A DNA stretch of 64,000 nt from Mesorhizobium caraganae (GCF_016836705.1 NZ_JAFCGY010000011.1:62001-126000), one strand, 5' to 3'; shown: positions 46,590-55,573, counted from the first letter of the stretch. Numbers and translations are program-made. Notes: generated from the sequence alone by a model not told the origin.

Positions 46590-47390
46590 TCAGTCCTGAC
46601 CGGAAGCGCTGCCGCGGCCCCAGCGCGTCGCCGGTTGCGTGGACGCGGGATCGGCCGGCGCCGGCCCGGTGGAAACGGCGGGCTGATCGGCGGGTTCGGG
46701 CTCGCCGTCGTCACCGGCAAGCAACGGCACGCCGCGGCTGCGCATGATGAGCACCAGCACGCCGCCGGCAATGATGCCGCCGATATGGCAGGCCCAGGAA
46801 ATCTGGTTTTCGCCGCCGGCGGCAAACATCACCACCTGGAAGCCGATCCACAGGATCAGCGGGATGAAGGCCGGGATGCGCAGCGGAATGCGGGCGAAGA
46901 CCAGCACCCACACTTTCACCCGGGGATAGAGGACCAGGTAGGCGGCGACGACGCCGGCGATGGCGCCGGAGGCGCCAATCAGCGGCACTTGCGAATCCCA
47001 GGCGACGAGCCCCTGGAAAAAGGCTCCCGCGATGGCGCACAGCAGGTAGAAGATGAGGTAGCGGATATGGCCGAGCGCGTCCTCGACATTATCGCCGAAC
47101 ACCCACAGGAACAGCATGTTGCCGCCGAGGTGGAAGATATCGGCGTGCAGGAAGGCATAGGTGAGGTAGCTCAGGCTCTCCGGAATGACGACGAACTGGG
47201 GCGAGAGTTCGGCCGTGTTGTGGACGACCGAAGGAATGAAGCCGAGGCCGAGCACGGCTGCGTTGTTGAAATTTTCACCGCCGATCGTGGTGATAAGAAA
47301 GACCAGCGCGTTGGCCGCGATCAGGCTGATCGTCACATATTGCAGCCTTATGTGGCGCAACCTGTTGGTGTCATAAAGCGGGATAAACAT
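46590..47390 (-). CDS. Rhomboid-family serine protease
   Basis: A 266-residue inner-membrane protein with about six helices. The catalytic serine is in LIGASGAIAGV (G-A-S-G) and the histidine in WACHIGGIIAG. HADIFHLGGNMLFLWVFG is the conserved first-loop region. The C-terminal ~40 residues are a disordered Pro/Ala tail. Rhomboids cut within membranes; the target is unknown. The frame is open to 47480, but MFIPLYDTNR at 47390 is the family start. Confidence 0.9.
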   Translation of the reverse strand: MFIPLYDTNRLRHIRLQYVTISLIAANALVFLITTIGGENFNNAAVLGLGFIPSVVHNTAELSPQFVVIPESLSYLTYAFLHADIFHLGGNMLFLWVFGDNVEDALGHIRYLIFYLLCAIAGAFFQGLVAWDSQVPLIGASGAIAGVVAAYLVLYPRVKVWVLVFARIPLRIPAFIPLILWIGFQVVMFAAGGENQISWACHIGGIIAGGVLVLIMRSRGVPLLAGDDGEPEPADQPAVSTGPAPADPASTQPATRWGRGSASGQD

Positions 47391-47421
47391 GCCCCAGGTC
47401 CTCTCCCGCCTTCGAGAAAAC

Positions 47422-48003
47422 TCAGCGGTTCTTGCCGGGCACCCATAACACGTCGGCATTTCCGTTGTCATTGACCGCACGGGCGGCCACGAACAGAAAG
47501 TCGGAGACGCGGTTGATGTATTTCAGCCCCTCGCGGTTGACGTGCTCGGCCGGGTCCTGCGCCAGCGCCACCATGATGCGCTCTGCCCGCCGCGCTACGG
47601 TTCGGGCAAGATGCAGGGCCGCGGCCGCCGGCGTGCCGCCGTTGAGCACGAAGGATTTCAGCGGCTTAAGCTCCTTGTTGAGGAGGTCGATGTCTTTTTC
47701 GACGCGGTCGGTCTGCGAGGCGATGATGCGCAGCGGCTCGTAGTCCAGCGGCTTGCCGTCGTCAGGCACGGCGAGATCGGCGCCGAGATCGAACAGGTCG
47801 TTCTGGATGCGGGACAGCATCGCGTCGATCGCGGGATGGTCAGCGGCGGTGTGCAGGCGAGCGATGCCGATGCAGGCATTGGCTTCATCGACGGTCCCAT
47901 AGGCATCGACGCGCAGGTCGGATTTCAGCCTGCGTTCACCGGTGCCGAGGCCTGTGGTGCCGTCGTCGCCGGTGCGGGTGTAGATCTTGTTGAGCTTGAC
48001 CAC
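47422..48003 (-). CDS. Corrinoid adenosyltransferase, PduO type
   Basis: A 193-residue ATP:cob(I)alamin adenosyltransferase. The start VKLNKIYTRTGDDGTTGLG is the PduO signature; CIGIARL and the late ARRAERIMVALA are also conserved. It adds the adenosyl group to reduced corrinoid. The start is GTG at 48003 behind GGGAGG. It sits between the rhomboid and HIG1-like genes on one strand; the rhizobial order is conserved as I recall it. Confidence 0.92.
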   Translation of the reverse strand: MVKLNKIYTRTGDDGTTGLGTGERRLKSDLRVDAYGTVDEANACIGIARLHTAADHPAIDAMLSRIQNDLFDLGADLAVPDDGKPLDYEPLRIIASQTDRVEKDIDLLNKELKPLKSFVLNGGTPAAAALHLARTVARRAERIMVALAQDPAEHVNREGLKYINRVSDFLFVAARAVNDNGNADVLWVPGKNR

Positions 48004-48022
48004 GTCGCCTCCCGAACGGCCG

Positions 48023-48214
48023 TCACTTGCGGGTGAAATACACCACCAGCAGGATCAGCGCCAAGGCCACGGCCTGCAATAGCACACGGGCCTGCATCAG
48101 CTTGTTGGAGGTGACGCCGTCGCCGCCGCGCATCATGTTGATGAGGCCGCGGACGAGCACGATCAAGACCGCGGCCATGGCCACAATGGCGAGGATTTTG
48201 AAGACGGTGATCAT
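48023..48214 (-). CDS. HIG1-like twin-transmembrane protein
   Basis: A 63-residue protein with two helices (about 5-25 and 42-60) and the loop GGDGVTSNKLMQARVLLQA. The pattern resembles the HIG1 domain (N-K-L-M-x-A-R-V), which associates with respiratory complexes in other organisms. Its role in bacteria is unclear. It lies 20 bp upstream of the PduO gene. Confidence 0.78.
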   Translation of the reverse strand: MITVFKILAIVAMAAVLIVLVRGLINMMRGGDGVTSNKLMQARVLLQAVALALILLVVYFTRK

Positions 48215-48237
48215 CTAACGGCTCCAGTTCGTTTCGC

Positions 48238-49122
48238 TCAGGCGCGCCTGGCAAGCACGCGGTAGAGCATCGATGCCGGCAGGATGCGCTTGAGCATGAC
48301 GCCGATTCTGGCCGGCACTGTTACCACATAGTGTGGGCGTGGGCGCCGCGACAGAAGTGCATGGCGCAAGGCCGTGTAGACCACCTCGGGCCCCGGTTTC
48401 AGCCGCGATGAGCTGCCGCCGGCCGTGAGCCGCGCCAGTTGCGCGGCATAGGCGACGTGGTGGACGGAATTCTCGTGGTCGATGTTTTTCAGAAACCAGA
48501 ACAGGCCGTTGCTGGCGATCTTCGACGTCACCGGTCCCGGCTCGATCAGCGAAACATGGACGCCGCTGCCGCTGAGTTCCTGCTGCATGCACAGCATCAG
48601 GCCTTCGAGCGCGTGCTTGGAGGCCGCATAGGCGCCGCGAAAACGCACCGGCGCCAGCCCAAGGATGGAGGAGCAGTGGACGAGACGGCCATGGCCCTGG
48701 CGGCGCATCACCGGCACGAGGCGCTGGGTCAGGTCGTGCCAGCCGAAGAAATTGGCCTCGAACTGCTCCCGCAATGCCGCAACCGGCAGGTCTTCGACGG
48801 CGCCCGGCTGTGCATGGGCGCCATTGTTGAACAGGGCGTCGAGGCGCCCGCCTGTTCGTTCCAGCACCGATGCCACAAGGGCGGCGATCGACTCCGGCTC
48901 GCGGTAGTCGAGGTAAAAGGCCTCGATGCCGTCGGCCTCGAGCGCGGCGATGTCTTCAGGCTTCCGCGCCGTCGCGAACACCCGCCAGCCATCCGCCTTC
49001 AGCGCCCGGGCGCAATAAGCGCCTATTCCGGAAGAGGCACCGGTGACAATGATGGTGCGCAATTCTTTGATGGTGCGCAATTCTTTCGCCGGCGGGATCG
49101 TGGTTTGAGCAAGGGTTGCCAT
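48238..49122 (-). CDS. Short-chain dehydrogenase/reductase
   Basis: A 294-residue SDR. The NAD(P) motif is VTGASSGIGAY, the N-A-G site is FNNGAHAQPG, and the catalytic Tyr-Lys is YAASKHALE, with the serine in CSSILGL. The substrate is unknown. Just before the Rossmann strand the protein carries KELRTI twice in a row, from a perfect 18-bp tandem duplication (49051-49086); the reading frame is kept. The start ATG at 49122 is divergent from yihY. Confidence 0.9.
   Translation of the reverse strand: MATLAQTTIPPAKELRTIKELRTIIVTGASSGIGAYCARALKADGWRVFATARKPEDIAALEADGIEAFYLDYREPESIAALVASVLERTGGRLDALFNNGAHAQPGAVEDLPVAALREQFEANFFGWHDLTQRLVPVMRRQGHGRLVHCSSILGLAPVRFRGAYAASKHALEGLMLCMQQELSGSGVHVSLIEPGPVTSKIASNGLFWFLKNIDHENSVHHVAYAAQLARLTAGGSSSRLKPGPEVVYTALRHALLSRRPRPHYVVTVPARIGVMLKRILPASMLYRVLARRA
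49051..49086. repeat. 18-bp tandem duplication in the SDR gene
   Basis: GATGGTGCGCAATTCTTT occurs twice head to tail with no mismatch. It encodes K-E-L-R-T-I twice on the minus strand, just ahead of the first beta strand. The perfect identity implies a recent slip event. Confidence 0.9.
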
Positions 49123-49182
49123 TTGCCACAATCCCTTCCCATATTCGCGGCGTCGAGACAATCGAAGGGAACGCGGCTCTTG

Positions 49183-50031
49183 ATGCGGAATATCGTCGTG
49201 CTGCGCCGCGTGCTCTATGACGCGCTTGGCCATTTCAACACCGACGACGGCTGGGCGATGGCCAGCCATCTGGCGATCACTTCGCTGATGGCGCTGTTTC
49301 CGTTCCTGATCTTTGCCACCACGCTGGCGAGTTTCCTGGGCGCGCAGGCGTTCGCCGATACCGCCGTGCATCTGGTGTTCGATACCTGGCCCGAGCAGAT
49401 TGCCAAGCCGATCGCGCGCGAGGTGCTCAACGTGCTGACCGTGCGGCGCACCGATCTTTTGACCTATGGCGTGCTCCTTGCCGCCTATTTCGCCTCCAAC
49501 GGTATCGAGGCACTGCGCACCTCGCTAAACCGCGCCTACCGCGTCGCCGAAACACGCGGCATCATCTACCGCCGGGTGCAGAGCATCATCTTCGTGCTGA
49601 TCGCCACGGCCGGCTTCCTCGCGATCAGCGTGCTTCTGGTGTTCGCGCCGCTGCTCGCGCGGCTGGCAGAAGCGCATATCGAATGGATCAAGCCCTATAT
49701 GGGCACGATCACGCTGTGGCGTTTCATCATCGCCTCGACCGTCATTGTCGGCGGGCTGTTTGCCGTGCATTTCTGGCTGCCAGCGGGCAAGCGCCGCCTC
49801 GTCTCGATCGTACCGGGCATCCTGTTCACGCTTGCCGCATGGCTTGTCGGCTCAACCGTCTTTGCCACCTATCTCGATCACTTCTCGTCCTATGTCACGA
49901 CCTATGCCGGGCTCGCCTCGATCATGATCGCGGTGGTTTTCCTGTACATGTTATCGGCGATCTTCATCCTCGGCGGCGAACTCAACGCCGCGATCAGCCG
50001 CTATCTTGAAGCGAGGGCGCGGGTCGGATGA
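49183..50031 (+). CDS. YihY/BrkB-family membrane protein
   Basis: A 282-residue inner-membrane protein with about six helices. It has the family signature GWAMASHLAITSLMALFPFLIF near the start and YAGLASIMIAVVFLYMLSAIFILGGELNAA near the end. The family was once called ribonuclease BN; the true function is unknown. The ATG at 49183 has GAAGGGA upstream. Its stop is followed within two bases by an octamer repeat array. Confidence 0.9.
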   Translation: MRNIVVLRRVLYDALGHFNTDDGWAMASHLAITSLMALFPFLIFATTLASFLGAQAFADTAVHLVFDTWPEQIAKPIAREVLNVLTVRRTDLLTYGVLLAAYFASNGIEALRTSLNRAYRVAETRGIIYRRVQSIIFVLIATAGFLAISVLLVFAPLLARLAEAHIEWIKPYMGTITLWRFIIASTVIVGGLFAVHFWLPAGKRRLVSIVPGILFTLAAWLVGSTVFATYLDHFSSYVTTYAGLASIMIAVVFLYMLSAIFILGGELNAAISRYLEARARVG

Positions 50032-50032
50032 G

Positions 50033-50240
50033 AGGAATTGAAGGACTGGAGAATTGAGGAATTGAGGAATTGACGAAGTGAGGAAGTGAGGAATTGAGGA
50101 ATTGAGGAATTGAGGAATTGAGGAAAAAGGGGCCATATCTGGCGCCGTGTGCTTTTTTTCTCCAATTCTCCAATTCTCCAATTCTCCAATTCTCCAATTC
50201 TCCAATTCCTCAATTCCTCAGTTCCTCAGTTCCTCAATTC
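50033..50240. repeat. Inverted octamer repeat array
   Basis: The left arm (50033-50120) is eleven 8-bp units, mostly AGGAATTG. The right arm (50161-50240) is ten units, TCCAATTC and then CTCAATTC or CTCAGTTC, so it is close to the reverse complement of the left. A 40-bp spacer with a poly-T stretch separates them. The array fills the convergent gap of yihY and the broken EamA gene, and its last units encode the final EamA residues. It could form a very long imperfect hairpin and act as a bidirectional transcript end. It is not CRISPR: units are 8 bp with no spacers. Confidence 0.88.
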
Positions 50241-51106
50241 CCCAGTTTTTCCGTTGGCCGGCCGGGCCGTGGCCAGCCCAACGCCCAATGTCGCGATCGC
50301 CATGCCGACAATCTGCACGAGGCTGAGCTGTTCGCCGAACAGCGCCCAGGCAATGACAGCGGTGACGGCCGGCACCAGGTAGAACAGCGACGCGACCTTC
50401 GACATCTCGCCGTCGCGGATCATCACCATCAACAGGAAAATGGCGCCGATCGACAGCACCAGCACCAGCCAGGCCATGGCAAAGATCAGTTCGCCGTTAA
50501 TGATGACCGTATGCGTCTCGAAGGTCAGCGAAGCCAGGATCATCAGCGCGCCGCCGCCGATATATTGCCACATCGTCGCCGCCACCAGGTCGCCGCCCGA
50601 CGCATAGCGTTTCTGCCAGATGGTGCCGGCGCTCATGCCCAGCACCGAGACGAGCGAAGCGACCAGCGTTTCCGGCGTGACGCCGCCACCGAGCGCGCCG
50701 AGCTTCGGCCACAGCACGATGACGACACCTATGAGGCCAACCGCAAGGCCGGCCCAGTGGCGCGGCAGGATGGCCTCGCAAGCACCGCCGTGATCAGCGG
50801 CTGCAGGCCGACGATCAGCGCCGAAAGCCCGGCCGGCATGCCTCGGTGGATCGCCCAGAACACCGCGCCGAGATAGACGCCATGCATGAGGATGCCGGCG
50901 ACGGTGGCGTGAAGCGCTTCGGCCCTTGTGGCGCGCTTCGAGCCAAGCACGAGCATCAGGCCGGCGAGCAGCAAGGCGGCAATGACAAAGCGGGCCGCCA
51001 GGAAGGTGAAGGGTTCCGCCCATGGCATGGCATAACGCGCACCGATGAAGCCGGTCGCCCACAGGACGACGAAGGAGGCGGGGATGAACCGCTTGAGACT
51101 GTGCAT
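50226..51106 (-). pseudogene. EamA-family transporter, frameshifted
   Basis: The N-terminal part reads in one frame from the ATG at 51106 (MHSLKRFIPASFVVLWATGF) to about LQPLITAVLA, and the rest continues in another frame (PRHWAGLAVGLIGVVIVLWP to the stop at 50226). The join is near 50770-50780, where a single missing base (about CC[C]ATCC) would restore an ordinary protein of about 293 residues with two EamA repeats. Without it, the N-terminal frame ends at 50729. Either the gene is broken or a base was lost in sequencing. It would be a metabolite exporter of unknown substrate. Confidence 0.85.
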
Positions 51107-51322
51107 TTTTGGGGGGAAGCCGTTTTCGGTGGAGGCCGATTGAGTGAAGAGACAAATACGGCAATTGCTCTAATGCGGTTCAATCCGGCAAGCAAAGCGA
51201 AACAATTGATACATAAGCTCGATCTGATGTAGGGGTGGCCGAATTCAAAAGGCGGCGTCGGACAATCGACTTCTGTCGATCGATCCGGCGACATGGCGTT
51301 TCGGCTTCCACAGGGAGCGCGC

Positions 51323-51610
51323 ATGCTGTTGCATCTCGACACAAGCTGGCTGCTGATGACGGTTGCCAGCGTGGCTGTGTTCGGCTTCTTCTTCGGCTCG
51401 GCGCTCGACGCCATCATGCAGGAGGATGGTTTCGGGTCGACCGGCAACACGCTGCTGTTCACGCTTGGCTTTTTCGTTGCGATCATGGTCGCGAACGAGC
51501 ATGGCATCGTCCTTAGAGATCTGAAGCTCGCGGTTGCCTGGGGACTGGGCGGCGCCTTCGCGTTTATCGCCGCGTTGGCGCTGCTCAAGGCGGCGTTGGC
51601 TCGCCTGTAG
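51323..51610 (+). CDS. Small membrane protein of unknown function
   Basis: A 95-residue protein with three or so hydrophobic segments (TSWLLMTVASVAVFGFFFGS, NTLLFTLGFFVAIMVANEHG, LGGAFAFIAALALLKAAL). I do not recognise a family. GGGAG lies six bases ahead of the ATG at 51323. It ends directly against the gluQ stop (convergent, adjacent stop codons). The gap upstream (51107-51322) holds no other feature I can support. Confidence 0.72.
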   Translation: MLLHLDTSWLLMTVASVAVFGFFFGSALDAIMQEDGFGSTGNTLLFTLGFFVAIMVANEHGIVLRDLKLAVAWGLGGAFAFIAALALLKAALARL

Positions 51611-52486
51611 CTAGAGTCCGACCAGCCGCCGGACATCGTCCGGTGAAGCGCCTGCCTGCCTGAGTGCGGCAAGGCCGGTATCGCCAAAACTCTTCGACAA
51701 TTTGCGCCCATCCGGTCCAAGCACGAGACGGTGGTGGAAATAGTCCGGCTGGCCGAGGCCGAGCAGTTCCTGCAGCAGGCGCTGGATGCCGGTCGCGGAA
51801 TAGAGGTCGCGGCCGCGCACGACATGGCTGACGCCTTGCAGCGCGTCGTCGACGACGACGGCCAGGTGATAGCTGGTCGGGATGTCGCGGCGCGCCAGGA
51901 TGACGTCGCCCCAATCCTGCGGCCGGGCCTCGACAGCTCTTGTCGCCGACAGCGTCTCGTCGGTGAATTCGCGCCAGGACAAATCCGTGCCGAGGCGTGC
52001 CCGTGCCGCTTCGACGTCGAGGCGCCAGGCGAAGGGTGCATTGTCGGCGATCCGGCGGTTGCGTTCGCTGATCGGCAGCGCCTTGTCGGCGGCGGGATAG
52101 AGCGGCACGCCGTCGGGGTCGCGCGGCCAGTCGCGGCCGCGCTTTTCGCGGTCGGCGATGAAGGCCCTGATCTCGCCACGGCTCATGAAGGCGGGGTAGA
52201 CGAGTTCTTCGCGGATCAGCCGGTCGAGTATGGCCTGATAGTCGGCGAAATGTGCGGCCTGGCGCCGCACCGGTCGTTGCCATTCGAGGCCGAGCCATGC
52301 GAGGTCGCGAAAAATGCCGGCCTCGAATTCCGGCGTGCAGCGCGTCGTGTCGATGTCCTCGATGCGCAGCAGCAGGCGGCCGCCGGCAGCGCGCGCCAGT
52401 TGCTGGTTGAGCAGCGCCGAATAGGCATGGCCGAGATGCAGTTCGCCATTCGGGCTCGGCGCGAAGCGAAATGTCAGGAGCGTCAT
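51611..52486 (-). CDS. gluQ: Glutamyl-Q tRNA(Asp) synthetase
   Basis: A 291-residue truncated class I glutamyl-tRNA synthetase: FAPSPNGELHLGHAYSAL (HIGH motif), RIEDIDTTRC, and KLSKSFGDTG (KMSKS). It lacks the anticodon-binding domain, which defines GluQ-RS: it attaches glutamate to queuosine-34 of tRNA(Asp). The ATG at 52486 begins the conserved protein; the frame continues to 52525. It is divergent from the DNA glycosylase gene. Confidence 0.93.
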   Translation of the reverse strand: MTLLTFRFAPSPNGELHLGHAYSALLNQQLARAAGGRLLLRIEDIDTTRCTPEFEAGIFRDLAWLGLEWQRPVRRQAAHFADYQAILDRLIREELVYPAFMSRGEIRAFIADREKRGRDWPRDPDGVPLYPAADKALPISERNRRIADNAPFAWRLDVEAARARLGTDLSWREFTDETLSATRAVEARPQDWGDVILARRDIPTSYHLAVVVDDALQGVSHVVRGRDLYSATGIQRLLQELLGLGQPDYFHHRLVLGPDGRKLSKSFGDTGLAALRQAGASPDDVRRLVGL

Positions 52487-52561
52487 GTCTAAGGCGGCTT
52501 GTCGGTTGTGCTGCGGTTTTGCCAATTGCTACTTTGCTGCTCATCGGCGGACAAGGATACC

Positions 52562-53203
52562 ATGCAACGCATCGCGACACTGGACGACATAACGCGGGGG
52601 CTGGATGCGCTTTGCACTATCGATCCGCGGCTGGAAAAGGTGCGAGGCATGGCTGGCGAGGTGCCGTTGCGGCTGTCGGAGCCGGGGTTTCGTAGCCTCG
52701 CCTCGATCATCGTCTCGCAGCAGGTCTCTCGCGCGAGCGCCGATGCCATTTTCGGCCGGCTGGTGAAACTGGTCGATCCGCTGACGCCGCAGGCGATCCT
52801 TGCTTCCGGCGAGGACATGTGTCGCGAGGCCGGGCTGTCGCGGCCGAAGCAGCGCGGTCTGATCGCGATTGCCCAGGCCGTGGCCGACGGGCTCGACCTG
52901 CACCACCTCTGTTCGCTCGATGCCGAGGAGGCGATCGCGGCGATGACAGCGGTGCCGGGCATCGGCCCGTGGACGGCGGAGGTCTATCTTCTGTTCGCCG
53001 CCGGCCACCCCGATATTTTCCCCGCGCGCGATGTCGCGCTGCAGAGCGCGGTCGGCCATGCGCTCGGCATAAATCCACGTCCGCCGGAGAAAACACTCAT
53101 CGCGCTGGCCGAATCATGGAGCCCGTGGCGAGGTGTCGCATCGCGGCTTTTCTGGTCCTATTATCGTGAAACCAGGGGCAGGGACGCCGCGCCACCGGCC
53201 TGA
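52562..53203 (+). CDS. DNA-3-methyladenine glycosylase, AlkA-like
   Basis: A 213-residue helix-hairpin-helix GPD glycosylase: VPGIGPWTAEVYLLFAAGHPD with the catalytic Asp in PARDVALQ. It removes alkylated bases from DNA. It is shorter than E. coli AlkA because the N-terminal domain is missing, as in many rhizobial forms. The ATG at 52562 starts the conserved protein. Confidence 0.9.
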   Translation: MQRIATLDDITRGLDALCTIDPRLEKVRGMAGEVPLRLSEPGFRSLASIIVSQQVSRASADAIFGRLVKLVDPLTPQAILASGEDMCREAGLSRPKQRGLIAIAQAVADGLDLHHLCSLDAEEAIAAMTAVPGIGPWTAEVYLLFAAGHPDIFPARDVALQSAVGHALGINPRPPEKTLIALAESWSPWRGVASRLFWSYYRETRGRDAAPPA

Positions 53204-53331
53204 AACCGCAAAAAAGCATGAAAATCCTGCATTTTTGCCCCTTTCGGCGAGCGACAATCCGCTTCACATCCCTGTCATGTCGGGCTTACAGTATCCGCGC
53301 CGATCGGTTCTAGAACGAGGAGGTCAACAAG

Positions 53332-53889
53332 GTGACGGTTGCCGTGTCTCCGGATGGGCTTCCCGCGCTGGTGCTGAATGCGGATTACCGTCCGCTCAGC
53401 TATTACCCCTTGTCGCTCTGGTCCTGGCAGGACGCCATCAAGGCGGTGTTCCTCGACCGGGTCAACATCGTCGCCGAATACGAGCATGCGGTGTCTTCGC
53501 CGACCTTCTCGATGAAGCTGCCCAGCGTCGTCAGCCTGAAGGCCTATGTGAAGCCGTCCAGGCACCCGGCGTTCACCCGCTTCAACGTCTTCCTGCGCGA
53601 CCGCTTCCAGTGCCAGTATTGCGGCACGCCCGAGGATTTGACCTTCGACCATGTCATCCCGCGCCATCGCGGCGGGGCGACAACATGGGAAAATGTCGTT
53701 GCCGCCTGCTCGCCCTGCAATCTCAGGAAGGGCGGCATGATGCCGGCGCACGCCAAGATGTGGCCGCTGCAAAAGCCCTATCAGCCGACCGTGCACGATC
53801 TGCACAACAATGGCCGGCTGTTCCCGCCCAACCATCTGCATGAAAGCTGGATGGATTATCTGTACTGGGATGTCGAACTGGAACCATAG
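53332..53889 (+). CDS. HNH endonuclease-domain protein
   Basis: A 185-residue protein with an HNH domain: FQCQYCGTPEDLTFDHVIPRHRGG then WENVVAACSPCNLRKG. It has two C-x-x-C pairs for zinc and the DH-N-H catalytic core. It is a stand-alone version conserved in Rhizobiales; the substrate is unknown. The start is GTG at 53332 behind GAGGAGG. It is not part of a visible restriction or phage system. Confidence 0.9.
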   Translation: MTVAVSPDGLPALVLNADYRPLSYYPLSLWSWQDAIKAVFLDRVNIVAEYEHAVSSPTFSMKLPSVVSLKAYVKPSRHPAFTRFNVFLRDRFQCQYCGTPEDLTFDHVIPRHRGGATTWENVVAACSPCNLRKGGMMPAHAKMWPLQKPYQPTVHDLHNNGRLFPPNHLHESWMDYLYWDVELEP

Positions 53890-53940
53890 AGTTCGGCACA
53901 AATCCGCCATGCTGGCCGCCTGACGCAGCTTTCTGCGCTT

Positions 53941-53970
53941 CCGGAGCTCACGTACTTAAGTACGCTCCGG
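53941..53970. repeat. GTACTTAAGTAC-centred palindrome
   Basis: CCGGAGC and GCTCCGG flank the perfect core GTACTTAAGTAC. Wider imperfect pairing (GCTTTC and GAAAGC) may extend it to about 53925-53990. It fills the convergent gap between the HNH and dsbB genes and resembles dispersed rhizobial elements I remember. Confidence 0.75.
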
Positions 53971-54041
53971 TCCGGTTCTCGAAAGCCGCGCCATTCGACT
54001 CAGCCTGCCGAATTTCTGGACGAACTCTGCGTCGCGCTGAA

Positions 54042-54560
54042 TTAATCGCGAACCATTGCGCCGCGGAAGGCGACGGCGGCGAGGATGAAGCTGGCGATGG
54101 CGTTCCAGCCGGCCAGCGACAGGCCGAGGATGCGAAGTGCCGCCTTGTCGCAGGACGGCGGCACGAATTTGTCAAGCGCGTCGAGCACGCCCTTGCCGCC
54201 GGTGTCGACCGGGCCGGCGCCGGCCGTGCAATCGGCCGGACCCTGCCACCAAGCCCATTCGACGCCCGAGTGATAGACGCCGAGATAGAGCCCGTAGAGC
54301 ATCAGCATGCCGCCGATGGCGAGCAGGCCGCGCGTCAGCCAGGCCGGCGCGCTGAGCATCGAGGCGATCACCGCCAAAACCATCAGTGGCGCGCCGATGT
54401 AATAGGGCGTGCGCTGCTCCAGGCAGAGGTGGCAGGGGATGTAGCCGCCTATGTGCTGGAAGGCGAGCGCGGAGCCGACCGTGGCGGCCATGGCGACGGC
54501 GAGAAACAAAGCCGTGCGCGTCCGCTGGCGTTCGGTGTCGGCATTCATGGTCGCTGTCAT
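54042..54560 (-). CDS. dsbB: Disulphide bond formation protein B
   Basis: A 172-residue inner-membrane protein with four helices. The first redox pair is in IPCHLCLEQR and the second pair is formed by ADCTAG and PSCDKA. DsbB reoxidises DsbA and passes electrons to quinone. The start is ATG at 54560; an ATG at 54548 is possible. The DedA-like gene lies upstream on the same strand. Confidence 0.92.
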   Translation of the reverse strand: MTATMNADTERQRTRTALFLAVAMAATVGSALAFQHIGGYIPCHLCLEQRTPYYIGAPLMVLAVIASMLSAPAWLTRGLLAIGGMLMLYGLYLGVYHSGVEWAWWQGPADCTAGAGPVDTGGKGVLDALDKFVPPSCDKAALRILGLSLAGWNAIASFILAAVAFRGAMVRD

Positions 54561-54627
54561 GGGTCTTCGTCCGTTGAATTCGCCGTCCGCCGGCATAGTT
54601 CCTGGAACCACCGCCCGCCGTGGGCGG

Positions 54628-55212
54628 TCAGAAGGCGTATTTGACCACGATATAGAGCGAAATCAGGGCGGCGGCGCCGGCGCCGACGATCAATCCCAAA
54701 CGCTTCTCGATGAATTCCTTGATCTCCTCGCCATAGCGGCGCAGCAGCCAGGCGAGAAGCAAGAAGCGAGCGCCGCGCGCCAGGATGGCCGAGACGATGA
54801 AGACGACGAGATTGACGTGAAGCGCCCCGGCCAGAATGGTGACCACCTTCATCGGCGGCAAGTGGGCGGCGCCGGATGTGACGAGCAGCACCAGCATCAG
54901 CCCGGTGCCCGACGACTGCCACCTCTCGAACGTGTCGAGGCCGCCGAAGTGCTCCAACATCGGCCGTGCTATCGTGTCGTAGGCATAGTAACCGATGAGC
55001 CAGCCGGCAATGCCGCCCAGAACGGACGCAACTGTGGCGGTCAGCGCGTAGCGATAGGCGCGTTCGGGCCGCGCCAATGCCATGGGCAGGTACAAGACGT
55101 CGGCAGGTATGAAAAACACCGAGCTTTCGACGAAGGCGATGAAGGCCAGCCACCATTCGGCGGATTTGCGGGCCGCCAGCGACAAGGTCCAGTCGTAAAG
55201 TCCGCGAAGCAT
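54628..55212 (-). CDS. YqaA/DedA-family membrane protein
   Basis: A 194-residue SNARE-associated/DedA-like membrane protein of the YqaA branch: FIAFVESSVFFIPADVLYLPMAL, LGGIAGWLIGYYAYDT and MKVVTILAGALHVN. The family affects envelope and lipid distribution; the function is unknown. AGGAG lies ahead of the ATG at 55212. It is upstream of dsbB on the same strand. Confidence 0.9.
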   Translation of the reverse strand: MLRGLYDWTLSLAARKSAEWWLAFIAFVESSVFFIPADVLYLPMALARPERAYRYALTATVASVLGGIAGWLIGYYAYDTIARPMLEHFGGLDTFERWQSSGTGLMLVLLVTSGAAHLPPMKVVTILAGALHVNLVVFIVSAILARGARFLLLAWLLRRYGEEIKEFIEKRLGLIVGAGAAALISLYIVVKYAF

Positions 55213-55488
55213 CGGCTCTCCTGATGCAGGTCGCCCAAACTGCGCAGCGGCTTCGGGACAACGGCATGCACAAACAATGATCGAAGCGCGCCACGTCGAT
55301 CTCTCAGGCCGGGGCGCGCTTTCACTCGCGGCCTGTCTAGAAAGATTTTCCGCGCCGCACAATGGCAGGAGCTACACGAAACCGAAAGGCGGGCTTTTGC
55401 CGCAAGCAGGGCAGGGCGGCGCATTTGGCCAGTTGACGAACAGGCCTCCAACCGTATAGTCCGCGCCAATCCAGGCTCTCAGGCCTGA

Positions 55489-55573
55489 GCCCCTATGGCG
55501 GAATTGGTAGACGCGCTCGACTCAAAATCGAGTTCCGCAAGGAGTGCTGGTTCGATTCCGGCTAGGGGCACCA
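55489..55573 (+). tRNA. tRNA-Leu (anticodon CAA)
   Basis: The acceptor stem GCCCCTA pairs with TAGGGGC, followed by A and an encoded CCA (55571-55573). The anticodon stem CTCGA/TCGAG encloses loop CTCAAAA with anticodon CAA. The long variable arm and T-arm GGTTCGATTCC are normal for leucine tRNA. It decodes UUG. The 276 bp upstream of it (to 55213) show no gene. Confidence 0.97.

Noticed and set aside
50033..50240. CRISPR array
   Set aside because: Units are 8 bp with no spacers and in two opposed orientations.
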